Assembly: GCA_947164605.1 (NCBI GenBank) | Contig: CAMUXE010000005.1 | Location: forward strand, 82,863 to 146,862 | From: an uncultured Lachnospiraceae bacterium | GTDB taxonomy: Bacteria; Bacillota; Clostridia; Lachnospirales; Lachnospiraceae | Direction: 5' to 3' | DNA: 64,000 bases | Part shown: one piece after another, positions 27,428 to 36,688 of the stretch | Layout: every line of letters begins with the position of its first letter | How positions within the stretch are numbered: position 1 is the first letter of the stretch | The notes under the pieces: generated by a model | What the model was told of the DNA's origin: nothing | Seen by the model: the letters and a program-made list of their open reading frames with translations, nothing else | Database searches by the model: none | Program-made: the position numbers and the translations under genes

Positions 27428-27949
27428 TTACTGCCCATCATTAGAATTCAAGCCTGACATCCTATCCACCACTATTGAAGACAAAAGGCCTGTAATTAAG
27501 CCACATACAAGACCTGCTATTATTAGAATTGGCAGATAATATATAATGGCACTTGTTCCCATCACAAAGGCTGCAGCAAGAATCTGTCCAAGGTTATGCA
27601 TGACAGCTCCTGCACAGGACACTCCCCTGATTGAGAATGCCTTGCATCTTTTGAGAATTATCATAAGAAGCATGGCTAAAATTGCCCCTGACATCGAGAA
27701 AATAAAGGCCGTAATATTGCCAAAGAGTATACTTACAAGAATTACTCTGATAATATTCACTGCAATCATCTGTTTTTGGCCATATATATACAAAATTACT
27801 ATAATGGCTATATTGGCAAATCCTAACTTTATTCCAGGTATTGGCAGGGGTATGGGAATCAAGAATTCCACATAACTTAAAATCATTGCCAAAGCTGTCA
27901 TAAGTCCGCAAACCGCCAAGCTGTATGTCTTATTTTCATCCCTTTTCAT
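27428..27949 (-). CDS. Gx transporter family membrane protein
   Basis: A 173-residue protein with about five TM helices, of the family once called heptaprenyl diphosphate synthase component I and now Gx transporter. The pattern IPLPIPGIKLGFANIAII and RVILVSILFG is typical. Its substrate is unknown. It follows the NusG-II gene by 51 nt, a pair commonly found near Rnf or thiamine/FMN genes in Clostridia. AGAGG lies 8 nt before the ATG. Confidence 0.83.
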   Translation of the reverse strand: MKRDENKTYSLAVCGLMTALAMILSYVEFLIPIPLPIPGIKLGFANIAIIVILYIYGQKQMIAVNIIRVILVSILFGNITAFIFSMSGAILAMLLMIILKRCKAFSIRGVSCAGAVMHNLGQILAAAFVMGTSAIIYYLPILIIAGLVCGLITGLLSSIVVDRMSGLNSNDGQ

Positions 27950-28000
27950 GAATTTAACCTCTTCTTCTGAGCTAAATTAATGTCTATTCCAAATTGAAAC

Positions 28001-28426
28001 TTATCTTGCATAATCATCAATTTCTTGCTCTTGAGTCTGATCTTCTACAATCTCAATTACAAGTCTGTGTGGCAGACATACTATGGTCTCATGTGTTTTT
28101 GAAATCTTGCCCTGATTCTTACAGAGTTTGTCTCTGCAATCGGCGTCCTCAACATATATCTGACCATCTTTAACTACAAGCTTGTTATAGCCGCCCTGAT
28201 AGCCTTCAAATACCAACTCTTGATCTTGATTCAAGTCTATAGTTTTCACTATCTGACTATCAATCTTTACAAGTGCAGTGTGAGAGTTTTTCTTTAAAAA
28301 TAAGCGAATGAAGAGAAAACTTGCCAGAGCTAAAAGAAGAATCAAAGCCATCAAAATAAGATCATTCTTAAATCTAGCTTTTGAATTTCCTTTTTCTATT
28401 CCAAGCCCATCCTTATTTTTTCCCAT
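28001..28426 (-). CDS. NusG domain II-containing membrane protein
   Basis: A 141-residue protein. A basic cytoplasmic start and one TM helix (about 22-44) precede an exported NusG_II-like beta domain with DADCRDKLCKNQGKI and ETIVCLPHRLVIEI. The three conserved cysteines (two as CRDKLC, one before LPHR) are typical of the family. Function is unknown, but it occurs with Gx transporters and redox complexes. It is separated from rnfB by a terminator, with an unseen promoter. AGGGGG lies 6 nt upstream. Confidence 0.85.
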   Translation of the reverse strand: MGKNKDGLGIEKGNSKARFKNDLILMALILLLALASFLFIRLFLKKNSHTALVKIDSQIVKTIDLNQDQELVFEGYQGGYNKLVVKDGQIYVEDADCRDKLCKNQGKISKTHETIVCLPHRLVIEIVEDQTQEQEIDDYAR

Positions 28427-28551
28427 TTAAAGCCCCCTAAAAAGTCTTTATAAGTAACAATAAATAATGTAGCACAGAAAATGAATTGATGGCAAGCCAT
28501 GCCGTCTATTTAAAAGAATTTTCCAATCAAAAATCAGAAAAATTCAGGCCT

Positions 28552-28587
28552 AAAAAAAGCGGTCCTAGCTCTTTTAGCCAGGACCAC
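28552..28587 (-). terminator. Terminator of the rnf operon
   Basis: The stem GTGGTCCTGGCT/AGCTAGGACCGC with one or two wobble pairs (28559-28587) is followed on the minus strand by TTTTTTT, 24 bp after the rnfB stop. Confidence 0.85.
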
Positions 28588-28611
28588 TCAAGATTCAATT
28601 ATCTTTTAAAA

Positions 28612-29403
28612 TCAATCAAGATGAATAATCTTCTTAGGGCACTTCTCAGCGCACTTACCACAACCTACGCACTTGTCATAGTCGATGTGGGCAATATTAT
28701 TCTCAACAGTGATTGCATCGTGTTCACACTGCTTAGTACACATCATACAACCAATACAGCCAGCTGAACATGAAGCAATAACATCCTTACCCTTATCCTT
28801 AGAAGCACACTTAACCTTGTAAGTAGCATCGTAAGGGATAAGCTCTATAAGATGTCTTGGACAAGCAGCTACGCACTTACCGCAAGCCTTACACTTCTCC
28901 TTGTCAACCTTTGCAATACCGTTAACGATATGTATAGCATCGAAATCACAAGCCTTTACGCAAGATCCAAATCCCATACAACCGAATGTACAAGTCTTAG
29001 AACCACCATTTGGAACGAAAGGCATTACGCTACAATCCTTAACTCCTGAGTACTTATAGTTTTCTTTAGCTTTTTCACAATCGCCTGCACACTTGACAAA
29101 GGCTGTCTTTCTAGCCTCATCGCCTGCTTCAGTACCCATAATTTCTGCTATCTTTGCAGCTACAGCAGCACCGCCAACTGGACACTGTCCAACAGCTGCC
29201 TCTCCTGCTGCAATAGCCTTAGCCAATGCATCACAACCAGCATATCCACAACCACCACAGTTATTGCCAGGGAGCTGCTCTCTAACCTTAATCTGCTTTT
29301 CATCAACTTCAACAGCAAACTTTTTTCCCATAACTCCAAGGAAAATACCGAGAATCAGTCCGGTAAGGCTGACTACCAATGTTGCTATAATAACACCGTT
29401 CAC
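28612..29403 (-). CDS. rnfB: Rnf complex Fe-S subunit RnfB
   Basis: A 263-residue protein. One N-terminal TM helix is followed by a CGGCGYAGC-type Fe-S domain and several ferredoxin motifs (CKACGKCVAACP; CIGCMMCTKQC; CVGCGKCAEKCP). RnfB takes electrons from ferredoxin and passes them into the membrane complex. It is the last gene of rnfCDGEAB. It is the longer clostridial form with extra clusters rather than the short proteobacterial one. Confidence 0.97.
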   Translation of the reverse strand: MNGVIIATLVVSLTGLILGIFLGVMGKKFAVEVDEKQIKVREQLPGNNCGGCGYAGCDALAKAIAAGEAAVGQCPVGGAAVAAKIAEIMGTEAGDEARKTAFVKCAGDCEKAKENYKYSGVKDCSVMPFVPNGGSKTCTFGCMGFGSCVKACDFDAIHIVNGIAKVDKEKCKACGKCVAACPRHLIELIPYDATYKVKCASKDKGKDVIASCSAGCIGCMMCTKQCEHDAITVENNIAHIDYDKCVGCGKCAEKCPKKIIHLD

Positions 29404-29415
29404 CTTAATACCTCC

Positions 29416-29988
29416 TTAAAGTATACCTGAGAATCCGAAGAATGCGATAGACATAAGTCCAGCTGTAAGCAATACAATAGGCATTCCCTTAAAACTCTCT
29501 GGAACATCATTATCTTCATTTCTCTCACGGATACCAGCCATGATTACGATTGCAATGGCAAAACCGATAGCAGTACCCAAGCCGCAAACTACAGACTCGA
29601 TAAAATTGTAGCTATTCTGAACATTGGTCAAAGCTACACCGAGAACAGCACAGTTTGTTGTGATAAGTGGCAAGTAAACACCAAGAGCCTCATAGAGGTT
29701 GTGTGAGCACTTCTTTAATACCATCTCTACAAACTGAACAAGAGATGCGATAACAAGGATGAATACGATTGTATTCAAGTAAACCAAATCAAGTGGTACA
29801 AGAATATAGTTGTAGATAAGGCTGCATATTGCTGAAGCAACTGTGATAACGCCGATAACAGCGCCACCCATACCTGCAGCTGTGTTAATCTTTTTTGAAA
29901 CTCCAAGGAAAGGACAGAGTCCGAGGAACTGGCTAAGTACAACATTGTTAACTAAGGCAGCACCTATAGCTATAAGTATTAAATTCAT
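29416..29988 (-). CDS. rnfA: Rnf complex membrane subunit RnfA
   Basis: A 190-residue membrane protein with six TM segments. It has the conserved NNVVLSQFLGLCPFLGVSKK start and TTNCAVLGVAL loop; cysteines in both half-repeats bind a buried Fe-S cluster with RnfE. It starts inside the rnfE stop (4-nt overlap). The product is one of the two pseudo-symmetric ion-channel subunits. Confidence 0.97.
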   Translation of the reverse strand: MNLILIAIGAALVNNVVLSQFLGLCPFLGVSKKINTAAGMGGAVIGVITVASAICSLIYNYILVPLDLVYLNTIVFILVIASLVQFVEMVLKKCSHNLYEALGVYLPLITTNCAVLGVALTNVQNSYNFIESVVCGLGTAIGFAIAIVIMAGIRERNEDNDVPESFKGMPIVLLTAGLMSIAFFGFSGIL

Positions 29989-30680
29989 GCCTTAGCACCT
30001 CCTTCTTCTTCATCATTCTTTCTTGCTTCAACATCATCAGTATAATCAGGTACCTCTGCCTGCTTCATACCATTTGCCCTCTTGATACGGTTCATAACTG
30101 CAATGATGAAAGCAAGTACGAAGAAAGCACCAGGTGCAAGGATGAAAATACTAGCTGGAGTGAAACCAAAGTTAGTAAAATCAACAAGAGCAGAGCTTCC
30201 ATTTGAAAAGATTGTTCCTCCACCGATAAGTTCACGGATGAAACCTAAAAGTGTAAGTGAACATGTAAATCCAAGTCCCATACCAATTCCGTCAAATGTT
30301 GAGAGTAAAACTGTATTTTTTGATGCGTATGACTCTGCACGTCCTAAGATAATACAGTTAACAACTATCAAAGGAATGTAGATACCAAGTGCCTCATAGA
30401 GACTTGGCACATAAGCCTGCAATACAAACTGAACTACTGTAACAAGTGAAGCTACTACAACGATGTAAGCTGGCATACGCACGCCATCTGGAATTATCTT
30501 TCTAAGCAATGAAATAAGCAAATTAGAAAGTACCAAAACAACTGTTGTAGAAAGTCCCATTCCAATACCATTGATTGCAGTTGTTGTTACAGCAAGTGTT
30601 GCACACATACCGAGTGTGAGAACAAGGATTGGATTCTCTTTAACTATACCATTTACAAGTCTTTCAATATATTTATTCAA
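29985..30680 (-). CDS. rnfE: Rnf complex membrane subunit RnfE
   Basis: A 231-residue membrane protein with six TM segments, paralogous to RnfA (NPILVLTLGMCATLAVTTTA; VVNCIILGRAE). The start is TTG 30680, with GGAGGTG 6 nt upstream; a longer reading from 30719 would add residues unlike RnfE and overlap rnfG further. Its 3' end overlaps rnfA by 4 nt and its 5' end overlaps rnfG by 8. Confidence 0.96.
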   Translation of the reverse strand: MNKYIERLVNGIVKENPILVLTLGMCATLAVTTTAINGIGMGLSTTVVLVLSNLLISLLRKIIPDGVRMPAYIVVVASLVTVVQFVLQAYVPSLYEALGIYIPLIVVNCIILGRAESYASKNTVLLSTFDGIGMGLGFTCSLTLLGFIRELIGGGTIFSNGSSALVDFTNFGFTPASIFILAPGAFFVLAFIIAVMNRIKRANGMKQAEVPDYTDDVEARKNDEEEGGAKA

Positions 30681-31317
30681 TTGTAGCACCTCCCTCAGTT
30701 GTAACCTTATCTGAGACAAGCTTCTTAGCTGTAACTACAGCAGCATTGATACCCTTTGTCATGGCCTTTGAAGTGATTGTTGAACCACCGATTGCATCAA
30801 TCTTATCATCAGCACTAGTGCCAGTTCCATCTTTTACAAGATTAAACTTGTCAGTAGTCACGCCCTTAAATTGGTTAAGGAAGCTAGGGTCAGACTTAAC
30901 TCTCATACCAAGACCAGCAGTCTCATTGATAGAGAGGATTGATGTATCAACATATTTGCCATCTTTATCAAGTCCACATGTGAATGTAATCTTTCCACCG
31001 TAACCATCAGCTGCAGTTACAGTAATAACAAAACCTACGATCTTGTTATTCTTTACACCTGCAACAATCTCAGTGATAGCATCCTTGCTAAAGTCTGTAT
31101 CATCACTGGCCTGAATACTCTGGTTGGTGTATTTGTCATCTTTTAAACTTTCAAACTTTTCAGCATCTGGAAGTACCTTCTGGTAAGCTTCCTGCTTTGT
31201 CTTTAATTCCTGTGCTGCGATTGGCTCCTTAGTCATGTCATAGACAATGCCAAGAATTACTCCGGAAACAAGAGTTATCGCAAAGAGGATTAAAGCATCT
31301 TTGATAATCTTTTTCAT
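30673..31317 (-). CDS. rnfG: Rnf complex FMN-binding subunit RnfG
   Basis: A 214-residue protein. One N-terminal TM helix anchors an external FMN-binding domain. The flavin-attachment region is DAIGGSTITSKAMTKGIN, close to the S(T)GAT family pattern; the threonine before SKA should carry FMN. ETAGLGMRV is also typical. It passes electrons between the membrane and other flavins. Confidence 0.96.
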   Translation of the reverse strand: MKKIIKDALILFAITLVSGVILGIVYDMTKEPIAAQELKTKQEAYQKVLPDAEKFESLKDDKYTNQSIQASDDTDFSKDAITEIVAGVKNNKIVGFVITVTAADGYGGKITFTCGLDKDGKYVDTSILSINETAGLGMRVKSDPSFLNQFKGVTTDKFNLVKDGTGTSADDKIDAIGGSTITSKAMTKGINAAVVTAKKLVSDKVTTEGGATIE

Positions 31318-31337
31318 AAGTATCCTTCCTATCTGCC

Positions 31338-32297
31338 CTACTTAGCAGGTGCAGCCTTTACTTTCTTCTTGCCAAATGACTTTGGAACTGTATATTTCTC
31401 AATGAGTGGAACTAAGCAGTTAGAGAAGATAATTGCATATGAAACACCTTCTGCAGAGCCACCAAACATTCTAAAGATAAATGTGAGGAATCCTAAAAAG
31501 ATACCAAACACAATCTTACCCATTGGTGTGATTGGACTTGTCACATAATCAGTTGCCATAAAGAAGGCACCGAGTAAGAGACCACCACCACATACTTCCT
31601 TCAACATATACTCTGCATCAAAGGCATGTCCAGGTGCAAAGAAGAAGATAAGAAGTGCAAATGAGATGATGTATGTTGCAGGAATCTTGATTGAGATAAC
31701 CTTTCTAATCAAGAGATAGCAAGCACCAATAATAAGACAAATTGCAGATGTCTCACCTATTACGCCGGAATGGCTACCGATGAAAAGTGTGAGAAGGCTA
31801 GTTGCCTCACCAGGCTCAGCGCCAGGCTTTAATACTGCAAGTGGTGTTGCACTTGAAACTCCATCATACATAAATGTTGTCATAGGACTTGTGAATGCAA
31901 TAAGTAAGAAACATCTAGCTGCAAGAGCAGGATTCATAAAGTTCTGACCAAGTCCACCAAAGAGCTGCTTAACAATGATAATACCGAAAAGGCAGCCTAA
32001 AATCTCATAACCCACATTGAGTGTAGGAGGTACATTCATTGCAATGAGAAGACCTGTAACAGCAGCACTCAAATCGCCTACAGTAACCTTCTTATGCATA
32101 AAATACTGGTAAATTGCCTCAGCAGCGACACAGGTAACAATACCAATTACGATTCTCAACAAGGCATCAAGACCGAAATTGTAGATACCAAAAATAGCAG
32201 CTGGAGCAAGGGCTATCAACACATCTCTCATGATTGTCTGAGTAGTATCTTTACTTCTCACATGAGGATTAGCTGATACATTAAATAATTCGCTCAC
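31338..32297 (-). CDS. rnfD: Rnf complex membrane subunit RnfD
   Basis: A 319-residue membrane protein with about nine TM segments. The flavinylation region is DGVSSATPLAVL, with the threonine as likely FMN site. It is thought to couple flavin redox state to Na+ or H+ movement. It lies 18 nt after rnfC and 20 nt before rnfG. Which ion is used cannot be read from the sequence by eye. Confidence 0.96.
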   Translation of the reverse strand: MSELFNVSANPHVRSKDTTQTIMRDVLIALAPAAIFGIYNFGLDALLRIVIGIVTCVAAEAIYQYFMHKKVTVGDLSAAVTGLLIAMNVPPTLNVGYEILGCLFGIIIVKQLFGGLGQNFMNPALAARCFLLIAFTSPMTTFMYDGVSSATPLAVLKPGAEPGEATSLLTLFIGSHSGVIGETSAICLIIGACYLLIRKVISIKIPATYIISFALLIFFFAPGHAFDAEYMLKEVCGGGLLLGAFFMATDYVTSPITPMGKIVFGIFLGFLTFIFRMFGGSAEGVSYAIIFSNCLVPLIEKYTVPKSFGKKKVKAAPAK

Positions 32298-32315
32298 TTT
32301 AAAGTCCGCCTTTCA

Positions 32316-33632
32316 TTATTTTTTTCTTCTATTGGCCATGATAGTTCTTCTCATAGCCTTAATCTGCTGTGTGAGAGGTCTCTTAGCAGGACATACATAT
32401 GAGCATGATCCACACTCTACGCACTCCATACCGTCAAACTTTGTGAAACCTTCCTCATCCTTCTTACTAGCAAGTTTTGCAAGTTTTGCTGGAAGAAGAT
32501 GGCTAGGACAACCTGCGCCACAACGTCCACAACGAATACAAGCACTTGATTCAATCTTGGATACTATATCCTCCTTGAAAACAAGAAGAGATGAACTACC
32601 CTTTACTACAGGTACATCAAGGCTATACATAGCAAATCCCATCATAGGACCACCTGAGATAAACTTTTCAGGCTCACCATCAGGGCCACCAGCTGCCTCA
32701 AGCAACTGTCTGTAGTTCATTCCAAGGAATACATAAAAGTTACCAGGGTTTTTAACTCCGTCACCTGTAACTGTTACAATTCTCTTTGTAAGAGGCTTAC
32801 CCTCAATTACAGCAAGATATATAGAGAAAATTGTATCTACATTATGTACGATACAACCTGCATCAGCAGGAAGCATTGAAGAGTTGATACTTCTGCCAGT
32901 AGCAGCATAGATCAAAGATCTCTCACCGCCCTGTGGGTATTTAGTCTTCATGACCTTAACTTCAATATTATCTTCGTTTTCTGTCTTTTCTCTGAGTAGC
33001 TTAATTGCTTCTGGCTTATTGTCCTCAATTGCAATAATGCCCTTTGCATGATCAAATAAAGATAAGGCAATTTTAAGACCCATAACCACATTGTCAGACT
33101 CCTGTAAGAGTCTTCTGTAGTCAGATGTAATATATGGTTCACACTCACATCCATTGACAATTATGTAGTCAATCTCATCCGGATTCTTAGGTGTGAGCTT
33201 TACATTAGTTGGGAAACCTGCACCACCCATACCTACAATACCTGCAGCTTTGATTCTGTCTCTGATTTCATCACGTGACAAATCCTCGAACTTCTTAGCT
33301 ACATACTCAACTTCCTCGTACTTACCGTCATTCTCGATTACAATTGAATTACACTTTCCGCCTGTAGCGAGTGTTCTAGGTTCAATAGCCTTAACGGTAC
33401 CTGACACGGATGCATGAATGTTAGCGGATACAAAACCACCAGCCTCAGCAATCAGCTGTCCAGCAAGTACATGATCACCTTTTGCAACTACAGGAACTGC
33501 AGGTGCGCCGATGTGCTGTGACAATGGATATACCATATCACCTTCAGGCATAAGTTCTACGATTGGCTTGTCCATTGAAAGCTCTTTACCCTCGTATGGA
33601 TGAACTCCGCCCTTGAATGTACATTTACTCAT
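32316..33632 (-). CDS. rnfC: Rnf complex NADH-side subunit RnfC
   Basis: A 438-residue protein. The N-terminal barrel-sandwich region (EAGGFVSANIHASVSGTVKA) precedes an FMN/NADH-binding domain with GMGGAGFPTNVKL and two 4Fe-4S motifs (CIRCGRCGAGCP; CVECGSCSYVCP). It exchanges electrons with NAD+. First gene of the operon; AAGGAGAAG lies 5 nt before the ATG. The 146-bp gap upstream holds the promoter, likely an extended -10 TGGTATAAA near 33670. Confidence 0.97.
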   Translation of the reverse strand: MSKCTFKGGVHPYEGKELSMDKPIVELMPEGDMVYPLSQHIGAPAVPVVAKGDHVLAGQLIAEAGGFVSANIHASVSGTVKAIEPRTLATGGKCNSIVIENDGKYEEVEYVAKKFEDLSRDEIRDRIKAAGIVGMGGAGFPTNVKLTPKNPDEIDYIIVNGCECEPYITSDYRRLLQESDNVVMGLKIALSLFDHAKGIIAIEDNKPEAIKLLREKTENEDNIEVKVMKTKYPQGGERSLIYAATGRSINSSMLPADAGCIVHNVDTIFSIYLAVIEGKPLTKRIVTVTGDGVKNPGNFYVFLGMNYRQLLEAAGGPDGEPEKFISGGPMMGFAMYSLDVPVVKGSSSLLVFKEDIVSKIESSACIRCGRCGAGCPSHLLPAKLAKLASKKDEEGFTKFDGMECVECGSCSYVCPAKRPLTQQIKAMRRTIMANRRKK

Positions 33633-33695
33633 GACATACTTCTCCTTATATTTTTTTCTATACAGATTTTATACCAAAACTAATCTAAAATCTAC

Positions 33696-33724
33696 TTTTT
33701 TTTGCCTTTACTTTACTATATAAT
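33696..33724 (+). promoter_or_regulatory. Candidate promoter of the RNase H-like gene
   Basis: A perfect TATAAT (33719-33724) with a poor -35 (TTTTTT) 17 nt upstream, 55 bp before the start codon. Confidence 0.45.
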
Positions 33725-33778
33725 GGGAACTAGTTTGTTAAATGATTCACGGACAAACACTGGTTTTGGAGGTAATGT

Positions 33779-34963
33779 ATGATTGAAAAGTCAGAAATAA
33801 TCGAATCTAGCGAGTATTTAATCGATGTAAGTGGCAAGATATCTAGCATCTATAACAGCTACCTAGGCATAGAGTCTTGTTCTAAAGAAAATACAATCAT
33901 GAATGAAGACCTATGTTTTTTTGATATAGAGACCAGCGGTTTATCAAGCGAAAAATCAAGAATATATCTTATCAGCTATCTTATTTTCAAGGACGGAGTC
34001 TGGACCCTCAGGCAGCTTTTAAGCCAATCCAGCCAAGATGAGTCAAATCTGATCAAGGGCTTTTTCTCAGACATCGCAAAGAAGCGCCTTTTAGTCCACT
34101 ACAACGGCGATTCCTTTGATATTCCCTTCATTGTAAAGAGAGCCCTTAAGAATCAAATCGATTCAAAAAGCTTCGAAGCCATGGAAAGCCTTGACTTATA
34201 TAAAGTTGTCAAAAGACACAAGTCTCTTTTCAAAAGTGAGAATCTAAAGCTTGTCAATCTGGAAAAAATATTTGGCTACATGAGAGATGACACTATGAGC
34301 GGCAAGGAGCTGATAAAGGTCTATCACGATTTTGAGAAACTTTCCAGCTTGCCCCTAAAGTCAATGGCCCTAGAGCACTCAAAAGAACTTCTCTTGCTTC
34401 ACAACCACGATGACGTAGTGGCCCTACCCTACCTTGGTAACTTTGCCGCCTTTTTAAAGCTCAAGGGCTATATAAATTCCTATTTTGAAGGCCCTGCAAA
34501 ATCCATAGACATAAGCCAAAATAAGGACTTTTTAGCTATCAACTTAAAAATAGATTACGACTTACCTTTTCCTCTCACCCTTGAAGATACTAAAAGGGGC
34601 CTGTCTTTAGTCCTCGATGACAAGCTAATCAGCCTCTCAATCCGAATCTTTAAGGCTGAGTATAAGCATTTCTTTGAGGATTATAAGAATTATTACTATC
34701 TGCCAGAGGAGGATTATGCCATATATAAGTCCCTCGGCGAATATGTAGACAAGAGCCGCAGGCAGCGGGCAAAAAAAGAAAATTGCTATATAAAAAAAGC
34801 CGGAAGATTCCTGCCTGCAAGCAGCAGCACAAATCTCCCAACTTTTAGAGAAAACTATAAATCATTTGACTGTATTGAACTAGACTCTGTCTTAGCCCAT
34901 GAGGAAGTCTTAAAAGACTACCTTAAAAGCCAGATTAAGGACCTTATAGACAAACTCCTCTAG
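33779..34963 (+). CDS. Ribonuclease H-like (YprB-type) exonuclease-fold protein
   Basis: A 394-residue protein with an RNase_H_2 domain at about residues 45-215: DLCFFDIETSGL (first acidic pair), LLVHYNGDSFDIPFI, and LLLHNHDDVVAL (last acidic pair). This is the DnaQ/DEDD 3'-5' exonuclease arrangement, and related proteins include B. subtilis YprB, whose substrate is unknown. The C-terminal ~170 residues are not recognised. GGAGG lies 6 nt before the ATG. It stands alone on the plus strand, back to back with rnfC. Confidence 0.82.
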   Translation: MIEKSEIIESSEYLIDVSGKISSIYNSYLGIESCSKENTIMNEDLCFFDIETSGLSSEKSRIYLISYLIFKDGVWTLRQLLSQSSQDESNLIKGFFSDIAKKRLLVHYNGDSFDIPFIVKRALKNQIDSKSFEAMESLDLYKVVKRHKSLFKSENLKLVNLEKIFGYMRDDTMSGKELIKVYHDFEKLSSLPLKSMALEHSKELLLLHNHDDVVALPYLGNFAAFLKLKGYINSYFEGPAKSIDISQNKDFLAINLKIDYDLPFPLTLEDTKRGLSLVLDDKLISLSIRIFKAEYKHFFEDYKNYYYLPEEDYAIYKSLGEYVDKSRRQRAKKENCYIKKAGRFLPASSSTNLPTFRENYKSFDCIELDSVLAHEEVLKDYLKSQIKDLIDKLL

Positions 34964-35040
34964 GCTTATTAGGCCTAATAAGCCTTATAAGGCTTACTGA
35001 CCCTACAAGCTTTATTGCAAGCCTTATTGCAAGCCTTACT
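34962..35040. repeat. Clustered AGGCTTA palindromes and short direct repeats
   Basis: A perfect 24-bp palindrome (34962-34985, half-site AGGCTTATTAGG) overlaps the stop of the RNase H-like gene. AAGCCTTATAAGGCTT (34980-34995) follows, then two copies of ttattgcaagcc. It lies between two convergent genes and may terminate either, but there is no good T-run. Confidence 0.7.
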
Positions 35041-35814
35041 TTAAACCTTTTTATAAAAGAAGAGGTCATCAAAGGTATAGCCCATTTCTTTATAATTCAT
35101 AATCTGTTCAGTATTGCCGACAAAAAGAAAGGCGTCTTTTTTGAGGGAATCATTGAATTTCTTGTAAATAACCGCCTTTGCCTCCTCAGTGAAATAAATC
35201 ATAACATTGCGGCAGACTATAAGATCACAGGAATCTGGATACCTGTCTTTGAGCAAATCAGCCTGTTTAAACTCAACACATTTCTTTACCTTGTCAGATA
35301 TGGCATAAGTCCTGTCATCAATCTTTTCAAAATACTTGTCCTTGTACTCTTTAGGCAGGCCCTTGAGAGAGTTCTCCATATAGAGGCCAGCCTTAGCCTT
35401 AGACAAGACAGTATTGTCGATGTCTGTAGCAATAATCTTAATATTGGCATCTGGAACGTGGTTCATCATAACCATAGCCAGAGTATATGGCTCATCTCCT
35501 GTAGAACAAGCAGCACTCCATATCTTTAAGTTCTTGCCAAACCTGTCTATAAGTTCAGGAATTATCTTCTTATCAAGCGTATCCCACAAACTAGGATTTC
35601 TGTAGAACTCAGACACATTTATCGTGATAAAGTTGATAAATTCATTGAGCAAGTCCTTATCATCCTTCAAAGCCTTGCTGTATGGCTCAAAATCCTGATA
35701 GCCATGTCTGGCCATCAGGGATTCAATGCGCCTTTTCATCTGTCTTTCCTTGTACTGATTTAAATCTATGGTTGTAAGTTTAAGAATAAACTGTTTAAAA
35801 TACTCGTAATCCAT
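35041..35814 (-). CDS. cheR: Chemotaxis protein methyltransferase CheR
   Basis: A 257-residue SAM-dependent methyltransferase. A helical N-terminal domain includes NEFINFITINVSEFYRNP; the catalytic domain has IWSAACSTGDEPYTLAM and CDLIVCRNVMIYF. CheR methylates glutamates on chemoreceptors for adaptation. No other chemotaxis gene is near, so it is an isolated copy. GAGGTG lies 5 nt before the ATG. Confidence 0.93.
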   Translation of the reverse strand: MDYEYFKQFILKLTTIDLNQYKERQMKRRIESLMARHGYQDFEPYSKALKDDKDLLNEFINFITINVSEFYRNPSLWDTLDKKIIPELIDRFGKNLKIWSAACSTGDEPYTLAMVMMNHVPDANIKIIATDIDNTVLSKAKAGLYMENSLKGLPKEYKDKYFEKIDDRTYAISDKVKKCVEFKQADLLKDRYPDSCDLIVCRNVMIYFTEEAKAVIYKKFNDSLKKDAFLFVGNTEQIMNYKEMGYTFDDLFFYKKV

Positions 35815-35929
35815 CTAAACACCTCACCTATTTATTATTGTCTATTTTATCACAAAGCAAGCTTAAAGGCATAGTCTTTAAGGCATTTTTCTGTTACAAT
35901 TATAGCAAATATTTCAAAGGAGTTTTGAC

Positions 35930-36688
35930 ATGGATGAAGATAAAATTATTGTCAGAAAGCTTATAGACCTTGCAAACAAGGCCTATAAATGCAATATTGT
36001 CACCTATTCTTCTTTTTTAAGCTTAAGCCAAATCTCCCTTTTTATGGCTCAAAAAAAGGATTTTGATTTTGTTGAATACAATCTTTACGGCGGAAGTCCC
36101 CAGTCTGAGAGAAAAATAATTGCCTTTAGGCCCTTTAATTCAGACTATCTAGAATATGAATACCCAATAGATATAATCAAAATAAGTCCTCTATCTCTCA
36201 AATACAGCGAAGTACTCAATCATCGAGACTATCTTGGCGCCATAATGAATTTAGGCATAGAAAGACAGACTATTGGAGATATCTATTGCCAGGAAAATGA
36301 GGCCTATGTGTGTGCTCTGTCAAAAATTTCTTCTTATCTTTTAGATAATCTTGACCAAATAAAACACACCCATATAAAGATGGAAATGCTTGAGCCAAAC
36401 CAAGACAATTTCATTTCCTCTAAAACCGAGGAAATCGAGCTAATATCAGCAAGCCAGCGCGTCGATGCCATTGTTTCTGCTATCACAAAACTATCGAGGA
36501 CTAAATCTATTGAACTCTTTAACCAAAAGAAAATATATGTCAATGACTCATCTTATGAGAATTACAGTCATCCCCTCAAAGAGGGAGATATACTGGTTAT
36601 TCGAGGTTTTGGCAAGTATATATATCAAGGTTCAAGTGCCCAGACAAGAAAAGGAAAAGCCTATATTAGGCTTATTCACTATATCTGA
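35930..36688 (+). CDS. S4 domain RNA-binding protein, YlmH-like
   Basis: A 252-residue protein. The N-terminal region fits YlmH family (RDYLGAIMNLGIERQTIGDI, EAYVCALSKI), and an S4 RNA-binding domain lies at about 180-240 (QRVDAIVSAITKLSRTKSIEL; GDILVIRGFGKY). YlmH-type proteins have recently been linked to ribosome rescue, but the role here is inference. AAGGAG lies 7 nt before the ATG. Usually it sits in the division ylm cluster; here it stands alone, its 3' end overlapping lrgA by 17 nt tail to tail. Confidence 0.85.
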   Translation: MDEDKIIVRKLIDLANKAYKCNIVTYSSFLSLSQISLFMAQKKDFDFVEYNLYGGSPQSERKIIAFRPFNSDYLEYEYPIDIIKISPLSLKYSEVLNHRDYLGAIMNLGIERQTIGDIYCQENEAYVCALSKISSYLLDNLDQIKHTHIKMEMLEPNQDNFISSKTEEIELISASQRVDAIVSAITKLSRTKSIELFNQKKIYVNDSSYENYSHPLKEGDILVIRGFGKYIYQGSSAQTRKGKAYIRLIHYI

